Source of the DNA: Maricaulis sp017643475
GTDB taxonomy: Bacteria; Pseudomonadota; Alphaproteobacteria; Caulobacterales; Maricaulaceae
Direction of reading: 5' to 3'
DNA: 64,000 nt
NCBI RefSeq assembly: GCF_047123815.1
Contig: NZ_CP138920.1
Coordinates: forward strand, 1,984,001-2,048,000
Shown: positions 19,419 to 28,008 of the stretch, in pieces
Position numbering within the stretch: position 1 is the first letter of the stretch
Layout of the letters: every line of letters begins with the position of its first letter
Notes under the pieces: generated by a model
Told to the model about the DNA's origin: nothing
Databases searched by the model: none
What the model saw: only the letters and a program-made list of their open reading frames with translations
Translations under genes and position numbers: made by a program

Positions 19419-20803
19419 GCGGAGTACTCCAGCGCAGGCACAGCTGCGCGATTGGCAAAGGCGGCGGTCTCGCCGACAAAAATGATGGACGGCCCGGAGA
19501 CCGCTTCACGCTGGACCAGGGCAGAGAGCTCACCCAGCGTTCCGGTCAGGCGCCGCTCATTGGCATGGGTGCCGTTTTCGACGATGGCGATGGGCGTGGA
19601 CGGATCGCGTCCGGCCAGCAAGAGTTTTGTCTCGATCCGGGCCGAGGCACCAACACCCATGTAAAAGACACCGGTCGTGTTGGGGGCTGCGAGCATGCGG
19701 TAATCCGCGTCCGGGCCATCCTGTTTGACCACACCGGAGGCAAAGGTCACGCTTTGCGCGTGATCGCGATGGGTCAGCGGAATTCCGGCGGAGGCGGCAC
19801 AGGCAACGGCGGCGGAAATGCCGGGCGTCACTTCGACATCGATACCGGCAGCGCGCACGGTTTCCAGCTCTTCACCGCCACGACCAAAGACAAAGGGGTC
19901 GCCGCCCTTGAGGCGGACAACGCGCTGACCCTTGCGGGCCTCGCGAATGAGAATGTCCTCGATACGTTCCTGGGGCACAGGGTGGTGACCCTGTTTCTTG
20001 CCGACATCGATGCGCGCAGCATCGCGGCGGGCCAGATCCAGTACCTCTTCACTGACCAGCCGGTCATGAACGATCACATCGGCTTCACGCAGCAGGCGTG
20101 CTGCTTTCAGCGTCAGCAATTCCGGATTGCCCGGGCCAGCCCCGACCAGGTGGACAATACCCGCGCGCTCCGGCGCAGGGGCATTGAGCTGGCGCAACAT
20201 CTCGCGGCGCGCGCCGGACTTGTCACCGGCCAGCGCCAAGTCGCGGGCCTTGCCGCGCAGGGCGCGTTCCCAATAGGCGCGACGATCATCAAACCGTTCG
20301 AAGACGGTTTTGACCGTCGATCGCAGTTCACGCGCCAGATCGGCGATGACGCCGACACGCGCGGGAATGAGTTGCTCGATAGCGGCACGCAAATCGACCG
20401 AGAGAACCGGCGCGGCTCCGCCCGAGGCGATGGAAATGACGATGCCGTCGCGATCCACGATCGCAGGCGTCTGGAAATCGGATGCGGCGGGACTGTCAAC
20501 GATATTGACCTGGGAACCAGCCTTGCGAGCCGCATCGGCCTGACGCTCGATCGCGTCCGTCTCGCCACCGGCAATGAAAACTAATGTCGCGCCACGAAAA
20601 TCCTTCCGTGTCGGCTCACGGCGGATAACCTCGGCGTATTGGGCGATGTCCGAGGGTACGGGATCAGTGGCATCACCGATGAACCACTTCAATCGGCATG
20701 GGGAAGCCTTGAATAGACGTACTTTCGGCTCCGCCATCAGGCCGAAGCCCGACACGATGACCGTTTTTCCCTCCAAGGGAATGGAAGCTGGAAATGTACG
20801 CAT
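19415..20803 (-). CDS. cysG: Siroheme synthase (fused dehydrogenase/chelatase and uroporphyrin-III methyltransferase)
   Basis: This 462-residue protein makes siroheme for CysI. The N-terminal ~210 residues are the precorrin-2 dehydrogenase/ferrochelatase part and the rest is the SAM-dependent methyltransferase (LVGAGPGNPELLTLKAARLL near residue 220, VRLKGGDPFVFGRGGEE near 295). The N-terminal nucleotide loop reads VSGFGLMAEPK instead of the usual GGGxVAxRK, and the region usually VVDDP is VDSP, so the dehydrogenase/chelatase half may be altered. It heads the sulfur operon and diverges from a LysR regulator. Confidence 0.9.
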   Translation of the reverse strand: MRTFPASIPLEGKTVIVSGFGLMAEPKVRLFKASPCRLKWFIGDATDPVPSDIAQYAEVIRREPTRKDFRGATLVFIAGGETDAIERQADAARKAGSQVNIVDSPAASDFQTPAIVDRDGIVISIASGGAAPVLSVDLRAAIEQLIPARVGVIADLARELRSTVKTVFERFDDRRAYWERALRGKARDLALAGDKSGARREMLRQLNAPAPERAGIVHLVGAGPGNPELLTLKAARLLREADVIVHDRLVSEEVLDLARRDAARIDVGKKQGHHPVPQERIEDILIREARKGQRVVRLKGGDPFVFGRGGEELETVRAAGIDVEVTPGISAAVACAASAGIPLTHRDHAQSVTFASGVVKQDGPDADYRMLAAPNTTGVFYMGVGASARIETKLLLAGRDPSTPIAIVENGTHANERRLTGTLGELSALVQREAVSGPSIIFVGETAAFANRAAVPALEYSA

Positions 20804-20842
20804 TGTTCAATCCGATCCTGCGCTTTCGTGGCGCGACCGGTT

Positions 20843-20885
20843 CAATATTTCTATTGCTTATGGTGAATTCAAACGAGGAATATTG
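20843..20885. promoter_or_regulatory. Divergent promoter region with CAATATT inverted repeat
   Basis: The 105-bp AT-rich gap between cysG and the LysR gene contains CAATATT (20843-20849) and its inverse AATATTG (20879-20885). The arms fit a LysR-type binding site overlapping both promoters, but no experiment or second copy supports this. Confidence 0.4.
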
Positions 20886-20908
20886 GCTTTTCAGTTTAGA
20901 AAAACTAT

Positions 20909-21850
20909 ATGAAAGCCATGTCCATCGATCGCCTGCCTCCGCTCAACGCCCTGCGCGCCTTCGAAGTCGCTGCCCGCCTGCAGAGCTTCTCCAAGGCAGC
21001 AGAGGAACTTGCCGTGACACCGGGTGCGATCAGCCAGCAGATCCGTCTGCTGGAAGATCATATCGGTCAGGCCCTGTTTGAGCGGCAGGGGCGGGTCATG
21101 GTGCTGACCGAGGCCGGCAAGGCCGGAGCGGAACTGGCCAGCGATGCCTTTTCGCGACTGTCCGACACGGTGAGAGCCATGCGCAGCCCGTCCCAGCGCC
21201 GCAGTCTGACGGTCTCTGTAGCGCCGTCCTTTGCCGGGAAATGGCTGGCACCAAGGCTTTATCGCTTCCAGGAAATCTATCCCGATATCGAGGTCTGGAT
21301 TTCGGCCGATCGGGAGCGTGCGGACCTGTCGGGCGGAGCAGCGGATCTGGGCATCCGCTACGGTCCCGGCGGCGATGCGACGTTGAATGAACAGCGTCTC
21401 CTGAAAGAGGAGGTCCTGCCGGTCTGTTCACCGCAATTGCTGGGAAATGGTTCGAGCATCCGCTCACCGGCGGATCTGGCGCAGCAGACCCTGTTGCACG
21501 ATGCCTCGCCGGAAAGTGATGTGGATGGCGCGGACTGGCCGTCCTGGTTCCGGGCGCGCGGTGTTCGCGGTCTGCGGGTCGAGGGCGGCGTCCGCTTCAA
21601 CCAGTCAGCCCTGGTCATCGATGCGGCTGTTGCCGGCCGCGGTGTCGCCCTCGCCAAACGTGCCCTGGCCCAGAATGATCTGGCTGCCGGGCGGCTGGTC
21701 GCCATGTTTGCCGATGGCACGGTCCCGGTTCGGTCGGCCTATCACATCGTGACCGCCCGCAATCGCCCGCTCGACGTCGACGCACAGCGTTTCATCGACT
21801 GGCTCATTGCCGAGGCGCATGACCATGAACACTCGCTGGACGAGTTGTAG
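20909..21850 (+). CDS. LysR family transcriptional regulator, GcvA-like
   Basis: This 313-residue regulator has an N-terminal winged helix (LNALRAFEVAARLQSFSKAA; TPGAISQQIRLLEDHIGQAL) and a C-terminal effector-binding domain. The PPLNALRAFE opening is typical of the GcvA branch. It is divergent from the sulfur operon, so control of cysG-fpr is the most economical proposal; this is inference from position only. An alternative start lies three codons in. Neither start has a good ribosome site. Confidence 0.88.
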   Translation: MKAMSIDRLPPLNALRAFEVAARLQSFSKAAEELAVTPGAISQQIRLLEDHIGQALFERQGRVMVLTEAGKAGAELASDAFSRLSDTVRAMRSPSQRRSLTVSVAPSFAGKWLAPRLYRFQEIYPDIEVWISADRERADLSGGAADLGIRYGPGGDATLNEQRLLKEEVLPVCSPQLLGNGSSIRSPADLAQQTLLHDASPESDVDGADWPSWFRARGVRGLRVEGGVRFNQSALVIDAAVAGRGVALAKRALAQNDLAAGRLVAMFADGTVPVRSAYHIVTARNRPLDVDAQRFIDWLIAEAHDHEHSLDEL

Positions 21851-21854
21851 AATT

Positions 21855-21890
21855 GAGCGGCCCGACCGCCCGTGCAGAGCCGGGCCGCTC
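21855..21890. terminator. Strong hairpin between convergent genes
   Basis: A 10-bp perfect stem (GAGCGGCCCG / CGGGCCGCTC) with a 16-base loop lies between the ends of the LysR gene and the outer-membrane protein gene. It lacks a clear T run, so termination is likely but not certain. Confidence 0.6.
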
Positions 21891-21895
21891 CGGGC

Positions 21896-22570
21896 CTAGA
21901 ACCGGTAGCGGATGCCTGTGCGAAGGCCTGCGAAGTCCAGTTCATTCTCGCTGACAATACCGCCCTTGTCGCGCGGAGTGTCGAAATCGACATCCGTGCT
22001 GATGCGGTATTCGCCGAAGCCGGAAATGCGGTTCGTGAGCGCGATCTCGGCGCCGGCGCCGTAAACGAGGGCCCATTCGTCCTGCTCAACCAAATCGGTT
22101 GGCGGGGCGAAAGTGTAGGCGAGGTTGCTGTCGAAACGGTAGTTCGTGGCACCGATCAGGCCGTAGACGCCGAACCGGTCGGTGACGTCCAGCCCGGCGC
22201 GGAAATCGATGCCATAGGAGCTGTCCAGCTCGACATTCGAAATGAGAACATTGTTGATGTTCGTCGTTTCCGCCGTTTCATCGGCATAAAAAACCTCGAT
22301 GGCGGTGAAGTAGTCGTTTTCCAGCTCCCATCGATAGCCCAGGCCCAGGAAGACACTAGCGCTGGTATCGCGGTCTCTGGAGCTGAGGCTGGGCCCGTCG
22401 GCTGGTCCGGTGGTTGGGCCATTGCTGCCGGTATTGCGGGTCAGACCCTGTTCGATAGTTGTGTTGTTGAGACCGCCGGAGACATAGAAGCCGTCCTGGG
22501 CAAAACTGGTGGAGGAGACGCCGAGCGTGCCGATGGCGATAAGCAGGGCAGTGGAGATTTGGTTTTTCAT
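21896..22570 (-). CDS. Outer-membrane beta-barrel protein
   Basis: This 224-residue protein has a signal peptide ending near FAQD. Alternating hydrophobic/polar strands follow, and the C-terminal strand ends GIRYRF with the terminal Phe used by the BAM machinery. It resembles small eight-stranded opacity-type porins (YRWELENDYFTAIEVFYADE; YGLIGATNYRFDSNLAYTF). Specific function is unknown. The start ATG follows AAAGGGATC. It is transcribed alone, towards the LysR gene. Confidence 0.8.
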   Translation of the reverse strand: MKNQISTALLIAIGTLGVSSTSFAQDGFYVSGGLNNTTIEQGLTRNTGSNGPTTGPADGPSLSSRDRDTSASVFLGLGYRWELENDYFTAIEVFYADETAETTNINNVLISNVELDSSYGIDFRAGLDVTDRFGVYGLIGATNYRFDSNLAYTFAPPTDLVEQDEWALVYGAGAEIALTNRISGFGEYRISTDVDFDTPRDKGGIVSENELDFAGLRTGIRYRF

Positions 22571-22871
22571 TTTCGATCCCTTTTTCGGTAGGCGCTTGGT
22601 GCGCTGCGCAGAAAAGGGATCGGTCAGCGATCACATTCAAATCAGCTAACCGGAAGAAAATGCTCACGGGGTGACACGGGTTTGCGCAGCGTCATCAACT
22701 CCTTGTGAGCTTTCGCGAATGTGAGGATTGCTCACGCCCTGCTTCCGGCGGGGCGTGGAAATGGCGCATGCCAAAACGCTCCGGAGGCCCGGAAAATACG
22801 CGCTCCCCCGATCAGGGGAAGGTAAATCGGCCGCGCTCGCGCTAACGTCATCGCTCACTCAGGAGATTGTC
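22571..22871. other. Intergenic region with small palindromes, no gene seen
   Basis: This divergent region carries the promoters for the outer-membrane protein (-) and the small membrane protein (+). Three short palindromes occur in its second half: TGGC-GCAT-GCCA (22762-22773), CTCCGGAG (22779-22786) and TCCCC-CGATCA-GGGGA (22804-22819). They resemble a degraded version of the hairpin run near 14.4 kb. Confidence 0.5.
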
Positions 22872-23156
22872 ATGAAACAGCTGCTCGAACCCGTTTTCAC
22901 CCTGCTGACTGGCGTCGGCTTCATGCTTTTCCTGGCTGTTGCGATGAAACTGCGAAGACGGATGAGTGATCGAGGTGGCCGGATGATCCTGTTTGGTTAC
23001 CTGGCTTTTCCGCTGAGCTTCCTTCTCTTTTCCTTCGCCGGTCGGGAAAACACCCTCAACAAGGCGTCCGACATGATCCTCGCCGGTGGGGGTGTTGTGA
23101 TGCTGGCCATGTTGCTGATCGGAGGTGGTCTCCATCTGCGCCAGGGACGCGATTGA
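22872..23156 (+). CDS. Small membrane protein of unknown function
   Basis: This 94-residue protein has about three hydrophobic helices (residues 8-25, 40-57 and 68-86) joined by short basic loops (KLRRRMSDRGGR). The ATG is preceded by CAGGAGATT at good spacing, which decides this start over an upstream extension. I do not recognise a family. It lies upstream of the 2-oxoacid oxidoreductase operon but is separated from it by about 175 bases containing a hairpin. Confidence 0.65.
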   Translation: MKQLLEPVFTLLTGVGFMLFLAVAMKLRRRMSDRGGRMILFGYLAFPLSFLLFSFAGRENTLNKASDMILAGGGVVMLAMLLIGGGLHLRQGRD

Positions 23157-23288
23157 GCTGTTAACGATCACATGACGGCGTTTTCTTGAGACCGCGTCGC
23201 AAGCGCAAACAAACAAGGTGTTGCAGGCGAAATCTCCTTGACCGGAAAGGAAGGCTGGTTGTGACTATGCCCTTCGAATGGATACGCA

Positions 23289-23306
23289 ATCAGCCGTCCG
23301 GCTGAT
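23289..23306 (+). promoter_or_regulatory. Hairpin in leader of the oxidoreductase operon
   Basis: A perfect 8-bp stem (ATCAGCCG / CGGCTGAT) with a two-base loop lies 24 bases before the TTG start of the GltD-like gene. It could be an operator or an mRNA structure near the ribosome site. Confidence 0.4.
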
Positions 23307-23330
23307 GTTCTCAGCGCCGGGGAGGGGATC

Positions 23331-25127
23331 TTGAAGCCGACCGATGTGAAGGATCCGGACTATTTCCATAAAGTCGTGGACTGTCAGTGGGCCTGCCCCG
23401 CGCATACGCCGGTGCCGGAATACATCCGGCTGATCGCCCAGGGCAAATTCACCGAAGCCTATCTGGTCAATCGTCGATCGAATGTCTTTCCCGGCATTCT
23501 CGGCCGCGTCTGCGACCGCCCGTGCGAGCCGGCCTGTCGCCGCGGTCGTGTCGAGGAAGAGCCGGTCGCCATCTGTCGCCTCAAGCGTGTGGCTGCGGAC
23601 CATCGCGACGAGGTTGCGCACCTGGTGCCGCAAAGGCCCGAGCGAACCAATGGCAAGAAGATTGCGCTTGTGGGCGCTGGCCCAGCCTCGCTGACCGTGG
23701 CCAATGATCTGGCTCCCCTCGGCTATGAGTGCACGGTGTTTGAGGCGATGCACCGCCCGGGTGGTCTGATGATCTCCAACATCCCCGCCTTCCGTCTGCC
23801 GGAAGAAGTGCTGGATGAGGAGATCGGCTATATCGAGAAGATGGGTGTCGAGATCAAGCTCAACCACCGTGTCGAGAGCCTCAAGGCGCTCAAGGACGAG
23901 GGTTATGACGCCATCTTCATCGGTTCCGGTGCGCCCAAGGGCAAGGACCTGAAGATCGAGGGTCGCGATGAGGCGGAAGCCAATATCCATATTGGTATCG
24001 AATGGCTGGAAAACGTCGCTTTCGAGCACACCAAGGCTATCGGCAAGAAAGTTCTGATCATCGGTGTTGGCAATACGGCGATGGATTGCTGCCGGACCTC
24101 GCTGCGTCTGGGCGCGGATGATGTGAAGGTCATGGCGCGCAAGCCGCGCGAATTCTTCAAGGCCTCGCCATGGGAGCTTGAGGATGCCGAGGAGGAGAAT
24201 GTCGAGATCCTCGTCAATCACTCCCCGAAGCGTTTTGTCGTCGAGAACGGCAAGCTGACCGGTATGGAGTTCGAGCTGATGGAATACCAGCTTGATGAAA
24301 GCGGTCGTATCACTGACACCAAGGTCGCCGGTCGCAAGATCATCCCTTGTGACGATGTCATTCTGGCCATCGGCCAGGAGAACGCCTTCCCCTGGATCGA
24401 GCGGGATGCGGGCATCGAGTTCGACAAGTGGGGCGTACCGGTCGTTGACGAGACCACGCATGAGTCCACGGTCAAGGGCGTGTTCTTTGGTGGTGACAGT
24501 GCCTTTGGTCCCAAGAACATCATCTGGGCCGTCGAACATGGTCACCAGGCTGCAATCTCGATCCATAAACACTGCCAGGGCGAAAGTGTCGCCGAACGCA
24601 TGCCACGCGGGCTCAATCTCAACTCTGCCAAGATGGGCGTGAACGAGTGGATGTACTCCAACGCCTTCGACGCGTCGGATCGCCGGGAGATGCCGCTTGT
24701 GGAACTCAAACAGCGCCTGGCCGATCGTCGCAAGGAAGTCGAGGTCGGCTTTACCGACGAGCAGATCATCACCGAGGTTCAGCGTTGTCTGAACTGTGAC
24801 GTCCAGACGGTGTTCGAGGCGCCGCTCTGCAAGGAGTGTGATGCCTGTCTGGATATCTGTCCGGTGGATTGCCTGTCGATCGTCCCGGCCGCGGAAGAGG
24901 CGGATCTGCGCCAGACGCTGCGTGTTCCGGCGAACAATACCGAACAGGCCGTCTATGTCTCCGAGCCACTCAGGGATACGGGGCGGGTCATGGTGAAGGA
25001 CGAAGACCTGTGCTTGCACTGTGGCCTGTGTGCGGAACGTTGTCCGACCTCTGCCTGGGACATGCAGGACGCTGATATTTTCATTCCTCATGCCATCGAG
25101 GAAGCCGAGGGAGTCGCTGCAGAATGA
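23331..25127 (+). CDS. GltD-like FAD/NAD(P) oxidoreductase with C-terminal ferredoxin domain
   Basis: This 598-residue protein has three parts. An N-terminal [4Fe-4S] domain carries CQWACPAHTPVPEYI and VCDRPCEPACRRG. A GltD-type flavoprotein carries FAD loop LVGAGPASLTVANDLA and NAD(P) loop LIIGVGNTAMDCCRTSLRLG. A C-terminal 2[4Fe-4S] part carries CKECDACLDICPVDC and CLHCGLCAERCP. It starts at TTG 23331, five bases after GGGGAGGGG. It overlaps korA by four bases. The likely role is to pass electrons between NAD(P)H and the ferredoxin-type clusters of the KorAB enzyme, as in the three-subunit 2-oxoglutarate:NADP+ oxidoreductase described in Azoarcus. It is not glutamate synthase: no gltB is present. 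Confidence 0.88.
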   Translation: MKPTDVKDPDYFHKVVDCQWACPAHTPVPEYIRLIAQGKFTEAYLVNRRSNVFPGILGRVCDRPCEPACRRGRVEEEPVAICRLKRVAADHRDEVAHLVPQRPERTNGKKIALVGAGPASLTVANDLAPLGYECTVFEAMHRPGGLMISNIPAFRLPEEVLDEEIGYIEKMGVEIKLNHRVESLKALKDEGYDAIFIGSGAPKGKDLKIEGRDEAEANIHIGIEWLENVAFEHTKAIGKKVLIIGVGNTAMDCCRTSLRLGADDVKVMARKPREFFKASPWELEDAEEENVEILVNHSPKRFVVENGKLTGMEFELMEYQLDESGRITDTKVAGRKIIPCDDVILAIGQENAFPWIERDAGIEFDKWGVPVVDETTHESTVKGVFFGGDSAFGPKNIIWAVEHGHQAAISIHKHCQGESVAERMPRGLNLNSAKMGVNEWMYSNAFDASDRREMPLVELKQRLADRRKEVEVGFTDEQIITEVQRCLNCDVQTVFEAPLCKECDACLDICPVDCLSIVPAAEEADLRQTLRVPANNTEQAVYVSEPLRDTGRVMVKDEDLCLHCGLCAERCPTSAWDMQDADIFIPHAIEEAEGVAAE

Positions 25128-26953
25128 ATGCTGTTGCCAAGATCCAGCCCGACGTGCGGGTCAATGATTTCGTTCTCAAGATCGCCAATGTGAACGGAAC
25201 CGGTTCTGCCTCGGCCAATGGTCTGCTGATGAAGGCCATTTTCCGCATGGGTGTGCCGGTGGTCGGCAAGAATCTCTTCCCGTCCAACATCCAGGGCCTG
25301 CCGACCTGGTACGAGATCCGTTTGACCAAGGATGGTTACCGGTCCCGTGCGGGTACGACAGAATTCATGGTCGCCATGAATGCGGAGACCTATGCCCAGG
25401 ACCTCGCCGAGGTCTCTCCGGGCGGTGTGATCTTGTATGACGACACCTGGCCGCGTCCGGAGATGCACGCCCGCGAGGACATCACCGCGATCGGGGTTCC
25501 GCTGGCGCGCATGTGCAATGCCGAGTTCGACAATGCCCGCACCCGGGTGCTGATGAAGAATATGGCCTATGTTGGCGCAGTCGCTGCGCTGACGGGCATT
25601 GATGTTGAGATCATCCGCAGCATGGTCGAGGAGATGTTCGGCACCAAGGCGCATCTGATCGAAGCCAATATGAAGGCCATTCAGCTGGGTCTGGACTATA
25701 TCCGCGAGAAACATGCAGAGCCGCTGAATCTGCGGGTTGAGCCGATGGACAAGACGGCTGGCCACATCATGATCGATGGCAATACAGCGGCCGGTCTCGG
25801 TGCGGTTTATGCCGGGGCGACATTCGGTGCCTGGTATCCGATTACCCCGTCGACCTCGCTGATGGATGGCTACAAGGCCTTCTGTGAGAAGTTCCGGGTC
25901 GACAAGGAAACCGGAGAGAAGAATTTCTGCATTATCCAGGCCGAAGACGAACTGGCCTCGATCGGCATGGCTGTAGGTGCAGGCTGGAATGGCGCGCGCG
26001 CTTTCACCCCGACATCCGGCCCGGGAATTTCGCTGATGAGCGAGTTCATCGGCTTTGCCTATTATGCTGAAATCCCGGTGGTGTTGTTTGACGTCCAGCG
26101 CGCAGGGCCCTCAACGGGCCTGCCGACGCGGACCCAGCAGTGCGATCTGACCATGGCGGCCTATGCCAGCCACGGAGATACCAAGCATATCTGTGTCTAT
26201 CCCGCCGACCCGCGTGAGTGTTTCGAGATGTCGGTCCAGTCGTTTGACCTGGCTGAGCGTTTCCAGGCACCGGTTTTCTTCATGACCGACCTGGATATCG
26301 GTATGAATGACTGGATGATTGAGGAGCTGGAATGGGATGACAGCTACGTACCCGATCGCGGCAAGGTGCTGAGTGCCAAGGAACTTGAGGCGATGGAAAA
26401 ATTCTATCGCTATGAAGATCGGGATGGTGATGCGGTGCCCTATCGAACCTTGCCTGGTACGCATCCCAAGGGCGCTTACTTCACCCGTGGTTCCGGCCAT
26501 AACTGGAAAGGCGGATACACCGAGGATGGCGTTGAGTACCAGGAAGTGCTGGACCGGCTGACCCGCAAGTGGGAAAGCGCCGCTGACACAGTTCCCGGGC
26601 CAGTGATTGTCGACGCGGGCAAGCCGACTCGCCGGGCGATCATTTCGATCGGTGGTTGTGACGGAGCCGTGCGAGAGGCGCTGGACCGGTTCAATGAAGC
26701 TGGCTTGCCGCTGAATTACCTGCGAGTGCGCGGATTCCCGTTTAATTCGGAAATCGAAGCCTTCATGGCAGAGCATGACGAGATCTTCGTGGTCGAGCAA
26801 AACCGCGACGCCCAGTTGCGCAGCCTGCTGATCAACGAAACTTCGGTCGACAAGACCAAGCTCGTCCCGATCCTGGATTATGCCGGGATGCCCGCCAATC
26901 CGGAGTTCATCTACGACGCCATCATGGCGCATTGCGAGACGGAGGAGGCGTAG
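25124..26953 (+). CDS. korA: 2-oxoacid:ferredoxin oxidoreductase, fused gamma-alpha subunit
   Basis: This 609-residue subunit fuses the gamma domain (residues 1-~190, GTGSASANGLLMKAIFRMGV) to the alpha pyrimidine-binding domain (GAWYPITPSTSLMDGY near residue 230). TSGPGISLMSEFIGFAYYAE near residue 300 and the C-terminal domain follow. With KorB it oxidatively decarboxylates a 2-oxoacid, most likely 2-oxoglutarate, to the acyl-CoA, or runs in reverse. Its start overlaps the end of the flavoprotein gene (ATGA). Substrate choice between 2-oxoglutarate and other 2-oxoacids cannot be read directly. Confidence 0.9.
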   Translation: MNAVAKIQPDVRVNDFVLKIANVNGTGSASANGLLMKAIFRMGVPVVGKNLFPSNIQGLPTWYEIRLTKDGYRSRAGTTEFMVAMNAETYAQDLAEVSPGGVILYDDTWPRPEMHAREDITAIGVPLARMCNAEFDNARTRVLMKNMAYVGAVAALTGIDVEIIRSMVEEMFGTKAHLIEANMKAIQLGLDYIREKHAEPLNLRVEPMDKTAGHIMIDGNTAAGLGAVYAGATFGAWYPITPSTSLMDGYKAFCEKFRVDKETGEKNFCIIQAEDELASIGMAVGAGWNGARAFTPTSGPGISLMSEFIGFAYYAEIPVVLFDVQRAGPSTGLPTRTQQCDLTMAAYASHGDTKHICVYPADPRECFEMSVQSFDLAERFQAPVFFMTDLDIGMNDWMIEELEWDDSYVPDRGKVLSAKELEAMEKFYRYEDRDGDAVPYRTLPGTHPKGAYFTRGSGHNWKGGYTEDGVEYQEVLDRLTRKWESAADTVPGPVIVDAGKPTRRAIISIGGCDGAVREALDRFNEAGLPLNYLRVRGFPFNSEIEAFMAEHDEIFVVEQNRDAQLRSLLINETSVDKTKLVPILDYAGMPANPEFIYDAIMAHCETEEA

Positions 26954-26955
26954 TC

Positions 26956-28008
26956 ATGACCTCGATGCCGAAACCGAAAATCTCCAAACACCTGCCAACC
27001 AACGCGCTGGGCCTGACAATCCGCAATTATGAGGGCGTGATGTCGACGCTTTGCGCGGGCTGTGGCCATGACTCTGTCACCGCGGCCCTGGTCCAGGCCT
27101 TCTGGGAGCTGAACCTGGCCCCGGAAAGCGCCGCCAAGGTGTCCGGCATTGGTTGTTCGTCCAAAACGACGGCCTATTTCATGGGGCAGTCGCACGGTAT
27201 CAACTGTGTCCACGGCCGCATGCCGTCGGTGGCGACAGGCGCAAACGCTGTGAACGGCGACCTGCACTATATCGGTATCTCCGGAGACGGTGACTCGCTG
27301 TCTATCGGTTTTGGTCAATTCGCCCATGCCATCCGTCGCAATCTCAACATGCTCTACATGATCGAGAACAACGGTGTTTATGGCCTGACCAAGGGGCAGT
27401 TCTCGGCCTCGGCGGATATTGGTACCAAGTCGAAAAAGGGGCTCGCCAACGAGCAGACTCCGATCGATCCGTGTGTCCAGGCGCTGACCCTGGGCGCGGG
27501 TTTTGTGGCGCGCAGTTTTTCCGGCGACAAGTCCCAGCTGGTTCCGCTGATCAAGGCGGCGCTGATGCACAAGGGCTTCGCGGTCATCGACGTGATCTCG
27601 CCGTGTGTGACCTTCAATGACCACGCTGGCTCGACCAAGAGTTATGCCCATACGTACAAGTATTATCATCCGCTCGTGCATACGGATTTCGTAGCGCAGG
27701 CTGACGAGATCACCGGCGCTCCCGATGAGGGCGGCCTGCTGAGCGTGACCTTGCATGACGGCGGCGTTCTGCGCCTGCGCCAGACAGAGAGCGATTATGA
27801 TCCGCGTGATCGTGCCCAGGCCATTGAGACACTGATGACACCGTCCGATTCGGGCGAGATCCGTACGGGTCTCCTCTATCTCAACGAGGATATGGGTGAC
27901 ATGCACGCGTCCAACAGCCTGCCGGCTCGTCCGCTCAATACCATCCCGCAGGATGTGCTCTGCCCTGGCAGCGAAGCTCTGGCCAAGCTGCAGGCGCGTT
28001 ACCGCTAG
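26956..28008 (+). CDS. korB: 2-oxoacid:ferredoxin oxidoreductase, beta subunit
   Basis: This 350-residue subunit binds thiamine diphosphate and a [4Fe-4S] cluster. It shows CAGCGHDSVTAALVQAF near residue 35, GIGCSSKTTAYF near 65, the TPP motif GISGDGDSLSIGFGQFAHAI near 100 and MIENNGVYGLTKGQ near 130. The ATG at 26956 lies two bases after korA and follows GGAGGAGG; an upstream in-frame codon inside korA is rejected. It completes the three-gene operon and ends in a CTAG shared with the convergent regulator. Confidence 0.92.
   Translation: MTSMPKPKISKHLPTNALGLTIRNYEGVMSTLCAGCGHDSVTAALVQAFWELNLAPESAAKVSGIGCSSKTTAYFMGQSHGINCVHGRMPSVATGANAVNGDLHYIGISGDGDSLSIGFGQFAHAIRRNLNMLYMIENNGVYGLTKGQFSASADIGTKSKKGLANEQTPIDPCVQALTLGAGFVARSFSGDKSQLVPLIKAALMHKGFAVIDVISPCVTFNDHAGSTKSYAHTYKYYHPLVHTDFVAQADEITGAPDEGGLLSVTLHDGGVLRLRQTESDYDPRDRAQAIETLMTPSDSGEIRTGLLYLNEDMGDMHASNSLPARPLNTIPQDVLCPGSEALAKLQARYR

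Noticed and set aside
23265..25091. 608-residue minus-strand frame opposite the GltD-like gene
   Set aside because: Antisense shadow; the plus-strand protein has clear FAD, NAD and iron-sulfur motifs.
23331..25127. Calling the flavoprotein glutamate synthase small subunit (gltD)
   Set aside because: There is no gltB, the protein has extra C-terminal ferredoxin domains, and it is coupled to korA and korB.
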